A DNA stretch of 38,576 nt, taken from the NCBI GenBank assembly GCA_903862505.1, contig CAIOYQ010000027.1:1-38576 (forward strand), written 5' to 3'. Shown one piece after another: positions 1-9,194 of this stretch (position 1 is the stretch's first letter; every line of letters starts with the position of its first letter). The DNA is from an uncultured Bacteroidota bacterium (GTDB lineage Bacteria; Bacteroidota; Bacteroidia; Chitinophagales; Chitinophagaceae). A model generated the notes under the pieces. The model was not told where the DNA came from and made no database searches. It saw only the letters and a list, made by a program, of their open reading frames with translations. A program made the translations under genes and the position numbers.

Positions 1-363
1 GAGGCACTAGAATTGATTAATCAATATGCTCCCGAGCATTTAATTATGTCCATTGAAAACGCCGAAATTGTAGCGGAGAAAGTAGTGAATGCAGGATCGG
101 TTTTTATAGGTAATTATTCGCCAGAGTCAGTGGGGGATTATGCAAGTGGAACCAATCACACTTTGCCTACCAATGGCTATGCCAATGCATATAGTGGTGT
201 AAGTGTAGATAGTTTTGTGAAAAAAATTACATTTCAGCAATTAACTGAACGTGGGCTGATTAATATTGGCAAAGCGGTTATGGAAATGGCAGGAGCAGAA
301 GGCTTGGATGCGCATGGAAATGCTGTTGCGGTCAGATTAAATGATATAGCATCAAAAATGTAG
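1..363 (+). CDS. hisD: Histidinol dehydrogenase, C-terminal part (truncated by window edge)
   Basis: Frame 1 is open from base 1 ([14 protein letters not shown]...); motifs [28 protein letters not shown] are typical of HisD; followed directly by hisC. Confidence 0.95.
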   Translation, partial: EALELINQYAPEHLIMSIENAEIVAEKVVNAGSVFIGNYSPESVGDYASGTNHTLPTNGYANAYSGVSVDSFVKKITFQQLTERGLINIGKAVMEMAGAEGLDAHGNAVAVRLNDIASKM

Positions 364-366
364 CAT

Positions 367-1434
367 ATGCAATTTGATATAAAAAAAATAGTAAGACCCA
401 ATATTGAAAAATTAAAACCGTACGCTTCTGCAAAGGATGAGTATACTGGGGAAGCGCGTATATTGTTAGATGCCAATGAAAATAGTTTGGGTTCGCCTTT
501 AACAAAATGGTACAATCGTTACCCGGACCCGTATCAAAAAGCAATAAAAGAAAAATTGGCCTTTATAAAAAAAGTTCCTGCAGCTCAAATTTTTTTAGGC
601 AATGGTAGTGATGAAATTATTGACTTATTATTCAGGGCATTTTGTGAACCAGGCAAAGACAATATTATAATTTGTCCACCCACGTATCCAATGTATGAGG
701 TAAGCGCAAACATTAATAATATTGGTATTAAATTGGCACCCTTATTGGCGGACTTTCAATTGAATGTGGCACATATTGAGCAATTAGTGGATGACAATAC
801 TAAAATTATTTGGATCTGCTCTCCCAATAATCCAACTGGGAATTCCTTAGACCGAATTGATATTGAAACGGTATTAAACCACTTTAATGGATTGGTTGTT
901 GTAGACGAAGCCTATATTAACTTTTCGAAGCAAAAATCTTTTGTACAATCCCTGGAGGATTATCCAAATCTAGTGGTTTTACAAACCTTGAGTAAGGCTT
1001 GGGGTTTGGCGGGTTTAAGAGTGGGCATGTGTTTTGCCAATGAAGCCATTGTGGGGTATTTAAATAAAGTAAAAGCGCCCTATAATATTAGTATGGTCGC
1101 ACAGGAATTAGTGTTAAAGGCATTAGAAGAAGTGGGGCAGGTAAATGACATGATTCAACATTTGGTAGCAATGCGTATTGCACTTGCTGAAGTGATTGCC
1201 TCTATGCCACTGGTTGAAAAAGTGTACCCTTCGGATGCTAATTTTTTATTGGTTAAAATTCCAAAGGCCACAGAATTGTATAAGTTCTTATGTTCAAAGG
1301 GCATTATTGTAAGGGACCGTTCAAGTTTAACAAATTGTGAGGATACGGTTCGCTTAACGGTTGGAAATGAACAAGAGAATACCGAACTTGTGGATGCTAT
1401 GGCGGAATGGATTGAAAAAACATTTACAGTATAG
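367..1434 (+). CDS. hisC: Histidinol-phosphate aminotransferase
   Basis: 355 aa; class I/II aminotransferase motifs (CSPNNPTGN, VVVDEAYINF, TLSKAWGLAGLRVG); 3 nt after hisD. Confidence 0.95.
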   Translation: MQFDIKKIVRPNIEKLKPYASAKDEYTGEARILLDANENSLGSPLTKWYNRYPDPYQKAIKEKLAFIKKVPAAQIFLGNGSDEIIDLLFRAFCEPGKDNIIICPPTYPMYEVSANINNIGIKLAPLLADFQLNVAHIEQLVDDNTKIIWICSPNNPTGNSLDRIDIETVLNHFNGLVVVDEAYINFSKQKSFVQSLEDYPNLVVLQTLSKAWGLAGLRVGMCFANEAIVGYLNKVKAPYNISMVAQELVLKALEEVGQVNDMIQHLVAMRIALAEVIASMPLVEKVYPSDANFLLVKIPKATELYKFLCSKGIIVRDRSSLTNCEDTVRLTVGNEQENTELVDAMAEWIEKTFTV

Positions 1435-1519
1435 CGACTTACTTGTATAATTTAAATTAAAAGGAAATAAAAAATTAAAATAAAATAGTTTCACAAAAAA
1501 TAATCCCACAAATAGTATT

Positions 1520-2776
1520 ATGAAAAATGTAAAAATCTTTTTAGCACTTGTATTTGCTGCCATTAACATTGTCTCTAATGCACAAAACAATGCCGGCTTA
1601 AAATTGCCTGCTGGTTTTAAAGCCAGCTTATTTGCAGACACCATTGGTAGTGCAAGACATATTGCCATTACCTCAAATGGTGTTGTATTTGCCAAATTAA
1701 TGTATCCCAATAAAGCAGGGAAAAGTATTATTCGTTTAGAAGATAAAAATAACGATGGCGTTGCAGATAAAATTTCAGGATGGGGAAAATATGGAGGTAC
1801 AGGTATTTTTGTAAAAGGAAAATCCTTGTATGCAACATCCAACACGGGTGTGTTCCTTTATCAATTAAATGACCAGGATGAAGTAGTAGATCCTTTAGGG
1901 CCTAAGACTATTGTAGAAGGGTTAATAGATAGAAATCAGCATGAATCAAAATCCATCACATTGGACGGCCAAGGTAATATTTATGTAAATATTGGTGCCT
2001 ATTCAAATGCATGTCAAGAAAAAGACAGAATGCCAGGTTCAAAAGGGATGATGCCTTGTCCTGTTTTAGATTCTGCAGGTGGAATTTGGAAATTTGATAG
2101 CCAAAAAGAAAACCAAGTATATGGTGATGGAATAAGATATGCTACTGGATTGCGCAATGTAGTAGGGTTAGATTGGAATACGCAAACCAATTCATTGTTT
2201 GTTACACAACACGGACGTGATCAATTAAGTAGTTTCTATCCTAAATTATATACCGCCGATCAAAATGCAGAATTACCTGCTGAAACCATGTATGAAATGA
2301 AACAAGGCGATAATGCAGGATGGCCTTATGTTTATTTTGATCCATATCAAAAGAAAAAAATAGTTTCTCCTGAATATGGTGGTGATGGAATTAAAGAAGG
2401 TGGCGAAAACGCACTTGATCCAATTGCATTTTTTCCAGCGCATATGGCACCTAATGCTTTGTTGTTTTATACAGGAAATCAATTCCCAGAAAAATACAAA
2501 AACGGTGCTTTCATTGCTTTTCATGGTTCATGGAATAGAGCACCCCTTCCACAGGAAGGATATTTTGTTGCCTTTGTACCTTTCAAAAATGGTAAACCCA
2601 ATGGGGAATGGGAAATATTTGCCAATGGATTTTCTGGTTTAACCGGCGATGAGAAAGTAAAAAATCCACGCAATGCAAAAGCAAGACCCTGTGGTTTAGC
2701 ACAAGGTCCTGATGGTTCATTGTATGTAAGTGATGATAATAAAGGAGCTATTTTTAAAATCAGTTATGCTAAATAA
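1520..2776 (+). CDS. Secreted PQQ-dependent sugar dehydrogenase / sorbosone dehydrogenase-like protein
   Basis: 418 aa with N-terminal signal peptide; beta-propeller-like motifs (GLRNVVGLDWN, FVTQHGRDQL, GWPYVYFDPYQ, FIAFHGSWNR, SLYVSDDNKGAIFKI). Confidence 0.8.
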   Translation: MKNVKIFLALVFAAINIVSNAQNNAGLKLPAGFKASLFADTIGSARHIAITSNGVVFAKLMYPNKAGKSIIRLEDKNNDGVADKISGWGKYGGTGIFVKGKSLYATSNTGVFLYQLNDQDEVVDPLGPKTIVEGLIDRNQHESKSITLDGQGNIYVNIGAYSNACQEKDRMPGSKGMMPCPVLDSAGGIWKFDSQKENQVYGDGIRYATGLRNVVGLDWNTQTNSLFVTQHGRDQLSSFYPKLYTADQNAELPAETMYEMKQGDNAGWPYVYFDPYQKKKIVSPEYGGDGIKEGGENALDPIAFFPAHMAPNALLFYTGNQFPEKYKNGAFIAFHGSWNRAPLPQEGYFVAFVPFKNGKPNGEWEIFANGFSGLTGDEKVKNPRNAKARPCGLAQGPDGSLYVSDDNKGAIFKISYAK

Positions 2777-2824
2777 TTGGTTACCATTAATGAGTACAAA
2801 CTATAATTTTTAAATGTGGAATGC

Positions 2825-3223
2825 ATGAGTTATAATAAAGTGTTGATCATAATTATTTTAATGGGAGGGTTCGCTTTTAATGTATCTGCACAGGATATAA
2901 CAAAGGGAAAAAAAATATATGAAACAAGATGCTTAGTATGTCACCAAGCTGACGGAGGGGGTGTGCCTAATATGAATGCGCCATTGGATGGGGCAAGCAA
3001 TGTAGTTGGAACTGACATTGCAAGATTGGTGCGCATTATTAAAAAAGGGTATAGTGAGCGAGTTGCTTTAGATGGTTTTTATTATAGTAATGCAATGACG
3101 GCCAATCCAGATTTAAAAGATGCGGATATCGCTAATTTATTAAGTTATATAAGAACAAGCTGGAGTAATAAAGCATCTACCATAACGGCTGCGCAGGTAA
3201 AGGCTGCGGGAAGTAAAAAATAG
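2825..3223 (+). CDS. Exported c-type cytochrome
   Basis: ORF 2816-3223 begins at GTG; ATG at 2825 is the more likely start. Signal peptide and CLVCH haem motif (CxxCH), GKKIYETRCLVCHQADGGGVPN. Confidence 0.85.
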   Translation: MSYNKVLIIIILMGGFAFNVSAQDITKGKKIYETRCLVCHQADGGGVPNMNAPLDGASNVVGTDIARLVRIIKKGYSERVALDGFYYSNAMTANPDLKDADIANLLSYIRTSWSNKASTITAAQVKAAGSKK

Positions 3224-3272
3224 TAACCGATAAGCTTGTAAAAGACAAATAGAAAGAATTTAAAACAAAAAG

Positions 3273-4403
3273 ATGAGACCGATTTTATTTATAGACAGAG
3301 ATGGCGTTATTTTAGAAGAACCGAAATCAGACTTTCAAATTGATTCCATTTCAAAAACAAGTTTTATTCCAGGAGCCATTACTTATTTAAGTAAGATCGC
3401 CTCAACATTTGGGTTTCATAAAGTAATGGTTACCAATCAGGACGGCTTGGGAACGGCAACTTACCCCACTGAAAACTTTGAGCCTTACCAGGCCTTGATG
3501 TTGCGCACATTGGCAGGTGAAGGCTTTGTTTTTGACGAAATTTTTATTGATAAAACTTTTGTCGCAGACAATCAACCAACCCGTAAGCCAGGCACTGCAT
3601 TGGTTGCTCATTTATTAAAAGATCCAAAATTTGATATCGCAAACTCATTTGTCATTGGAGATAGGTGGAGTGATATTGCTTTGGCAAAAAATATAGGATG
3701 TAAAGCCATCTACCTTAAATCGATCTTACATAATTTAACAGTGGAGCAGGAATTGGAATTAAGATCTTTCATAGCTTTTGAAGCCAATACTTGGTCTGAG
3801 ATTTTTAGTTTCTTGAAATTAGGATTAAGAAAGCTTACGCATGTGCGTAACACAAAAGAAACTAAAATAAGTGTGGAATTAAATTTAGATGGGAAGGGAG
3901 AAGCTAAAATTGAAACAGGTTTAGGTTTCTTTGATCATATGTTAGAGCAAATTGCGAGACATGGAGCGTTGGATTTAAATATTAAATGTGAAGGAGACTT
4001 ACATATTGATGAACACCATACGATAGAGGATGTAGGTATTGCCTTAGGGGAAGCTTTTGCCATAGGCTTATCAGATAAAAGAGGAATGGAGCGTTACGGA
4101 TATGCCTTACCAATGGACGAGGCGGAAGCCAAAGTATTAATTGATTTTGGGGGTAGAAACTGGATTGTTTGGGAGGCGGAATTTAAACGAGAAAAAATTG
4201 GAGAAATGCCAACAGAAATGTTCTTCCACTTTTTCAAATCTTTTAGTGATGCTGCTAAGGCCAATGTAAATATTAGTTGTAAGGGGGATAATGAGCACCA
4301 TAAGATAGAAGCCATTTTCAAAGCTTTCGCCAAGTCTATTAAAATGGCAGTGAAACGCAATCCAGAAAGCGACGCATTGCCTAGTACCAAGGGTGTTTTA
4401 TAG
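3273..4403 (+). CDS. hisB: Bifunctional histidinol-phosphatase / imidazoleglycerol-phosphate dehydratase
   Basis: HAD phosphatase N-terminus (FIDRDGVILEEP) fused to IGPD domain (GLGFFDHMLEQIARHG, DEHHTIEDVGIALGEA). Confidence 0.95.
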   Translation: MRPILFIDRDGVILEEPKSDFQIDSISKTSFIPGAITYLSKIASTFGFHKVMVTNQDGLGTATYPTENFEPYQALMLRTLAGEGFVFDEIFIDKTFVADNQPTRKPGTALVAHLLKDPKFDIANSFVIGDRWSDIALAKNIGCKAIYLKSILHNLTVEQELELRSFIAFEANTWSEIFSFLKLGLRKLTHVRNTKETKISVELNLDGKGEAKIETGLGFFDHMLEQIARHGALDLNIKCEGDLHIDEHHTIEDVGIALGEAFAIGLSDKRGMERYGYALPMDEAEAKVLIDFGGRNWIVWEAEFKREKIGEMPTEMFFHFFKSFSDAAKANVNISCKGDNEHHKIEAIFKAFAKSIKMAVKRNPESDALPSTKGVL

Positions 4404-4458
4404 GATACTAACGGCGGATAGTGGCCCTGGGATTGAATTTGATTTGCTAGGATATTTT

Positions 4459-4490
4459 TTTGGCGCGAACTGCGCAAAGCCTTAATTTTG
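4459..4490 (+). promoter_or_regulatory. Bacteroidota-type promoter for the trp leader/operon
   Basis: TTTG (4459-4462), 20-nt spacer, TAATTTTG (4483-4490), matching the -33 TTTG / -7 TAnnTTTG consensus. Confidence 0.75.
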
Positions 4491-4515
4491 TATCTCTAAA
4501 GAAAAAGGAATTAAA

Positions 4516-4572
4516 ATGATTAAAATAAACAATATGTGGTGGTGGCATACAAACTCCGTTGGGGTATTGTAG
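4516..4572 (+). CDS. trpL: trp operon leader peptide MIKINNMWWWHTNSVGVL (internal ATG at 4534)
   Basis: Purine-rich AAAGAAAAAGGA upstream of ATG 4516; three consecutive TGG codons at 4537-4545; TAG at 4570-4572; followed by terminator and trpE. Confidence 0.85.
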   Translation: MIKINNMWWWHTNSVGVL

Positions 4573-4612
4573 TGACATTGCTATTATTGTCAAAATATAC
4601 ATAAACCCCGAC
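4558..4612 (+). promoter_or_regulatory. Putative antiterminator pairing of the trp attenuator
   Basis: GTTGGGGT (4558-4565) can pair with ACCCCGAC (4605-4612), 8 bp with one G-U; mutually exclusive with the terminator; 5-bp hairpin TGACA...TGTCA (4573-4592) lies inside the loop. Confidence 0.7.
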
Positions 4613-4638
4613 ATTGGATGTCGGGGTTTATTTTTTTT
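4602..4638 (+). terminator. Intrinsic terminator of the trp attenuator
   Basis: Perfect 12-bp stem TAAACCCCGACA / TGTCGGGGTTTA, loop TTGGA, followed by T8 (4631-4638); 42 nt before the trpE ATG. Confidence 0.9.
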
Positions 4639-4680
4639 AGAGGTAGCCAAAATATAAACGAAAAGAATTTAGAATAGGAT

Positions 4681-6093
4681 ATGCAAAAGAAGCAAATAAC
4701 AACTACTGTCACTAAGATGTTGGCAGATACATTTACACCAGTAGGCATTTATCTACGATTAAGAGATAGATTTCGAGACACGATATTATTAGAAAGCACC
4801 GATTCGCATGCTTCTGAAAATAGTTACTCTTTTATTGGTGTGAATGCGATTGGCGGTATAGAAATTTCTTCCTTAAATGAAATTGAATTTAAATATCCCA
4901 ATCAAGATCCTGAAAAAGAAACCATTCAAAATGTACATGCTGCCCCGGATAGAATTTGGGCGTATATGCTGCAGTACGAAATGAAAGGTCAGGAAGTGAA
5001 AGAAGCGGCATTTGCACAAGGTCTTTATGGGTACACGGCCTATGATTCGATTCCATTTTTTGATACCATAAAATTTAAAGAAGGCGCTCCTGCTGTCCCT
5101 TTAATGCGTTACCGTTTGTATCAGTATGTAATTGCATTTAATCACTTTAAAGATGAAATATTTATTTGTGAAAATAAATTAAATGGTATTGAATCGGAAT
5201 ATGAAGCATTACTTTCTAATATTAAGAGTAAGGATGTGCCTCAGTATCCGTTTAGCATGCAAGGAATAGAGTCTTCTAATTTTACCGACGAAGCCTATCG
5301 GGAAGCGGTAAAAAAAGGGATACAGCATTGCATGCGTGGGGATGTATTTCAAATTGTTTTAAGCAGACGCTTCCAACAGTCCTTTCAAGGAGATGAGTTT
5401 AATGTATATCGTACTTTAAGAAATATTAATCCCTCGCCTTATTTATTTTTCTTTGATTATGGAGATTATAAATTAATGGGCTCTTCACCAGAAGCACAAA
5501 TTATTATCAATCATGGAAAAGCAGTGGTGCATCCCATTGCAGGCACTTTTAAAAGAACAGGGGATGCGGTGCTAGATGCGACCATGACGCAGCAATTATT
5601 AGAGGATCCTAAGGAAAATGCGGAGCATGTAATGCTGGTAGATTTAGCGCGCAACGATTTAAGTAGAGTGTGTACCGATGTGCGTGTTAAACAATATAGA
5701 CAGGTACATTATTATAGTCATGTTATTCATTTAGTAAGTGAAGTGGAGGGAAAAGTAACCGAGGGGTCAAATCCTTTTCACTTAATTGCTAAAACTTTTC
5801 CTGCCGGCACTTTAAGTGGGGCACCTAAGTTTAAAGCCATGCAATTAATAGATGCCATTGAGCCTACAAAACGTTCTTATTATGGAGGTTGTATTGGTTT
5901 TGTGGGCTTTAATGGTACTTGTAATCAAGCCATTATGATACGTACTTTCTTGAGTCAACAAAATACCCTTACTTATCAAGCAGGTGCGGGTGTGGTTGCG
6001 GCAAGTGTTCCAAAAAATGAATTACAGGAAGTGAATAATAAATTAAATGCCTTAAAAATGGCAATGGTGTTGGCTGAAAAAATTCACGATTAA
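4681..6093 (+). CDS. trpE: Anthranilate synthase component I
   Basis: 470 aa chorismate-binding enzyme; motifs FQIVLSRRFQ, PSPYLFFFDYGDYKLMGSSPE, PIAGTFKRTGD, HVMLVDLARNDLSRV, FPAGTLSGAPK. Confidence 0.95.
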   Translation: MQKKQITTTVTKMLADTFTPVGIYLRLRDRFRDTILLESTDSHASENSYSFIGVNAIGGIEISSLNEIEFKYPNQDPEKETIQNVHAAPDRIWAYMLQYEMKGQEVKEAAFAQGLYGYTAYDSIPFFDTIKFKEGAPAVPLMRYRLYQYVIAFNHFKDEIFICENKLNGIESEYEALLSNIKSKDVPQYPFSMQGIESSNFTDEAYREAVKKGIQHCMRGDVFQIVLSRRFQQSFQGDEFNVYRTLRNINPSPYLFFFDYGDYKLMGSSPEAQIIINHGKAVVHPIAGTFKRTGDAVLDATMTQQLLEDPKENAEHVMLVDLARNDLSRVCTDVRVKQYRQVHYYSHVIHLVSEVEGKVTEGSNPFHLIAKTFPAGTLSGAPKFKAMQLIDAIEPTKRSYYGGCIGFVGFNGTCNQAIMIRTFLSQQNTLTYQAGAGVVAASVPKNELQEVNNKLNALKMAMVLAEKIHD

Positions 6094-6107
6094 TAAAAAG
6101 AAACCAC

Positions 6108-6677
6108 ATGAAAATTTTAGTTTTTGATAATTACGACTCTTTCACTTACAACTTAGTACAGTTGATTAGAGAAATTGCAGTTGATGCAAAAGTGGAAGTC
6201 TTTCGCAATGATGAAATTACATTAGAGGCTGTGAAAGCCTATGATAAAATTTTATTATCACCAGGTCCGGGTATTCCATCGGAGTCGGGTTTGTTATTGC
6301 CCTTAATAAAAGAGTATGCGGCAAGTAAATCTATTTTTGGGGTTTGCTTAGGACAGCAAGCCATAGCGGAATCCTTTGGAGGCAGCTTAAGTAATTTAAG
6401 TAAAGTGTATCATGGCATTGCAACACCAATACATTTAACGAATTCTAGTTCCTTGTTTGAAGGGTTGCCTAATACTTTTAATGTGGGTCGTTATCATAGC
6501 TGGATAGTGAATGAAAATGACTTGCCTTCAGATTTAATTATTACCTCTAAGGATGAGGAGGGGCATATTATGTCTCTAGAGCACAAAACATATGATGTAA
6601 AAGGAGTACAATATCATCCGGAGAGTGTTTTAACACCAGAGGGTGCAAAAATAATCGCAAACTGGTTGAAAAAGTAA
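6108..6677 (+). CDS. trpG: Anthranilate synthase component II (glutamine amidotransferase)
   Basis: VFDNYDSFTYNLVQ, SPGPGIP, FGVCLGQQAIAESFGG, QYHPES. Confidence 0.95.
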   Translation: MKILVFDNYDSFTYNLVQLIREIAVDAKVEVFRNDEITLEAVKAYDKILLSPGPGIPSESGLLLPLIKEYAASKSIFGVCLGQQAIAESFGGSLSNLSKVYHGIATPIHLTNSSSLFEGLPNTFNVGRYHSWIVNENDLPSDLIITSKDEEGHIMSLEHKTYDVKGVQYHPESVLTPEGAKIIANWLKK

Positions 6678-6692
6678 AAATGAATTAGCAAG

Positions 6693-7685
6693 ATGAAAAA
6701 ATTATTACAATATTTATTTGAACACAAAACCTTAAGCAGAGAAAAGGCGAAGGAAGTATTGATTCAAATTTCACAAGGCCAATACAATGAACATGAAGTC
6801 ACTTCATTTGTAACCGTATATTTAATGCGCAGTATAACCATTGAGGAACTCATGGGATTTAGAGACGCTTTGTTATCACTAGCCGTGAAAGTGGATGTAG
6901 GCGTAGACAACGCTATTGATATTGTTGGAACAGGAGGAGATGGCAAAGACACTTTTAATATTTCAACATTGGCTTGTTTTATTGTAGCAGGTGCAGGACA
7001 GCCGGTTGTAAAACATGGTAACTATGGCGCTTCTAGTGTAAGTGGCGCTTCCAATGTAATGGAACAGTTGGGCTACACTTTTAAAAATGACCAAGCTCAA
7101 TTAGCTAAAGAGGTAAAGGAGGCGGGCATTTGTTTTTTACATGCACCTTTGTTTCACCCTGCCTTAAAAATAGTAGGTCCTATAAGACGAAATATAGGGG
7201 TACGCACTTTTTTTAATATGCTAGGTCCTATTGTAAATCCTGCGCAACCTAAGTATCAGTTAATTGGCGTTTATAATTTAGAGATGACCCGTATTTATAA
7301 TTATGTTTTACAATCCTTAGGCAAAGAATTTACTTTAATTAATAGTTTGGATGGGTATGATGAAATTTCTTTAACCGCCGATACGAAAATCGTAACCAAT
7401 AAAGGGGAGTTTACTATGTCTCCCTATGCATTAGGTAAAAAAAGGGTAATGCCTACTGATTTATCTGGGGGTACCACTGTTGAAGCAGCGGCGAAAATCT
7501 TTAAAAATATTATTCAAGGAAATGGAACTTGGTCACAGAACGCAGTGGTTTTGGCCAATGCTGCAATGGCATTAAACCTTACAGGTAAGTATGAAAATTA
7601 CGAGCAAGCCTATCAGGCTGCTGTAAAAAGTTTAGAGTCGGGTGCTGCCAACAACTGTTTACAAAAATTAATGAGTCTTCAATAA
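6693..7685 (+). CDS. trpD: Anthranilate phosphoribosyltransferase
   Basis: DIVGTGGDGKDTFNIST, KHGNYGASSVSGASNVMEQLG. Confidence 0.95.
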   Translation: MKKLLQYLFEHKTLSREKAKEVLIQISQGQYNEHEVTSFVTVYLMRSITIEELMGFRDALLSLAVKVDVGVDNAIDIVGTGGDGKDTFNISTLACFIVAGAGQPVVKHGNYGASSVSGASNVMEQLGYTFKNDQAQLAKEVKEAGICFLHAPLFHPALKIVGPIRRNIGVRTFFNMLGPIVNPAQPKYQLIGVYNLEMTRIYNYVLQSLGKEFTLINSLDGYDEISLTADTKIVTNKGEFTMSPYALGKKRVMPTDLSGGTTVEAAAKIFKNIIQGNGTWSQNAVVLANAAMALNLTGKYENYEQAYQAAVKSLESGAANNCLQKLMSLQ

Positions 7686-8473
7686 TGCGTACCAATATAT
7701 TAGCCACCATCGTTGCCAGTAAGTTTGGCGAAGTAGCCGAACGGAAAAAGCAAATAAGCATTGCTCAGTTAGAGGCGATGCCTTTATTTGCAAAAAAATG
7801 CCTTTCCTTAAAAGCTAATTTATTAGATAGTTCAAAAACAGGGATTATCGCGGAGTTTAAAAGACAATCCCCTTCTAAAGGAATGATCAATGCTTTAGCG
7901 GATGTGAGTGAGGTAACCAAAGCATATTCGGATTTTGGAGCAGCAGGGGTGTCGGTTTTAACGGATGGACTTTATTTTGGAGGAAGTCTTGCAGATTTAA
8001 GTATTGCAATACAAAATCCCATTCCTGTGTTGCGTAAGGAATTTATCATAGACGAATTTCAATTAATTGAAGCCAAAGCTTACGGCGCAGCAGTGATTTT
8101 ACTAATTGCATCTTGTTTGACTCCCGCTGAAACTATAAAATTAGCATCGACTGCAAAAAAGTTAGGCTTAGAAGTATTGTTGGAATTGCACGATGAGGCG
8201 GAACTTGAAAATATATGCGAGGAGGTGGATTTTGTGGGTATTAACAATAGAAGCTTAAAATCCTTCGAAGTAAATATTGAGCACTCTTTAAAATTGAAGA
8301 ACTTATTGCCGAAAGAAAAATTAAGTATTGCCGAAAGTGGTATTTATGATGTAGCGACTTTTCAATTATTAAAAAAAGAAGGATTTGATGGGTTTTTGAT
8401 GGGGGAGTATTTTATGAAACAAGAAAATCCCGCTAAAGCCTTTGAGGCATTTAGTAAACAAATCAACTTATAA
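7685..8473 (+). CDS. trpC: Indole-3-glycerol phosphate synthase
   Basis: AEFKRQSPSKG, PVLRKEFIIDEFQ, VGINNRSLKSFEV, AESGI; start overlaps trpD stop (TAATG). Confidence 0.95.
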   Translation: MRTNILATIVASKFGEVAERKKQISIAQLEAMPLFAKKCLSLKANLLDSSKTGIIAEFKRQSPSKGMINALADVSEVTKAYSDFGAAGVSVLTDGLYFGGSLADLSIAIQNPIPVLRKEFIIDEFQLIEAKAYGAAVILLIASCLTPAETIKLASTAKKLGLEVLLELHDEAELENICEEVDFVGINNRSLKSFEVNIEHSLKLKNLLPKEKLSIAESGIYDVATFQLLKKEGFDGFLMGEYFMKQENPAKAFEAFSKQINL

Positions 8474-8504
8474 AATTGTTATATAAAATATATAGAATCA
8501 TAAA

Positions 8505-9194
8505 ATGAGGATGTTGGATAAGATACAAATAAAAGTATGTGGTATAACAGATATCAATCAAGCACTTGCTTTGGAAGCATTGGGTGTGGACTATATTGGG
8601 TTTATCTTTTATGCTCCATCCAAAAGAAATGTATTAAATAGCTTACAATTAACAGCACTAAAAAAATTCACACCTGCTCATGCTAAAAAAGTGGGGGTAT
8701 TTGTGAATGAATCCATCGAAAGCATAGTCAATACAGTGGTGGCGGCTGGATTAGATATGGTGCAATTGCATGGTGACGAGGACGCGCTTTATTTTACGCT
8801 ATTAAAAAGTAAGTTCAATGAATTAGTTCAAGAGAAAACAACTATTAACAATAAAAATATTGAAGTGATTAAGGTTTTTAGAGTAGGAGACAGGATGCCC
8901 AATTTAACTCCCTTTGAAAATATTGCAGACTATTATTTGTTTGATACAGATAGTAAAATGTATGGCGGAACCGGTGCGCATTTTAATTGGGAATTACTAA
9001 AAGGGAATACCATTGGGAAACCTTATTTTTTAAGTGGCGGCATTGGACCCAATGACATGGGTGGAATAGAAGTAATGAAACAAACCAAAGCGGGTAAGGA
9101 CTTGTTGGCTTTGGATATCAATAGTCAGTTTGAAACTGCACCTGGTATTAAAAATATAGAAAAAATAAAATCCTTTATAGATGCACTCATTTAA
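8505..9194 (+). CDS. trpF: Phosphoribosylanthranilate isomerase
   Basis: KVCGITD, DYIGFIFYAPSKR, VQLHGDED, FLSGGIGPND, LDINSQFE..PGIK. Confidence 0.93.
   Translation: MRMLDKIQIKVCGITDINQALALEALGVDYIGFIFYAPSKRNVLNSLQLTALKKFTPAHAKKVGVFVNESIESIVNTVVAAGLDMVQLHGDEDALYFTLLKSKFNELVQEKTTINNKNIEVIKVFRVGDRMPNLTPFENIADYYLFDTDSKMYGGTGAHFNWELLKGNTIGKPYFLSGGIGPNDMGGIEVMKQTKAGKDLLALDINSQFETAPGIKNIEKIKSFIDALI

Noticed and set aside
1354-1845. 163-aa minus-strand ORF across the hisC end and the sugar dehydrogenase start
   Set aside because: Antisense to two well-supported genes, no recognisable motifs, composition typical of a shadow ORF
4094-4477. 127-aa minus-strand ORF over hisB
   Set aside because: Antisense to the conserved IGPD domain; no supporting motifs
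4459-4478. Considered as a hisB transcription terminator
   Set aside because: Short bulged stem without a downstream T-run; its location between promoter boxes fits an operator better
4447-4650. 67-aa minus-strand ORF over the trp leader
   Set aside because: Shadow of the leader/terminator region; the plus-strand leader peptide explains the sequence
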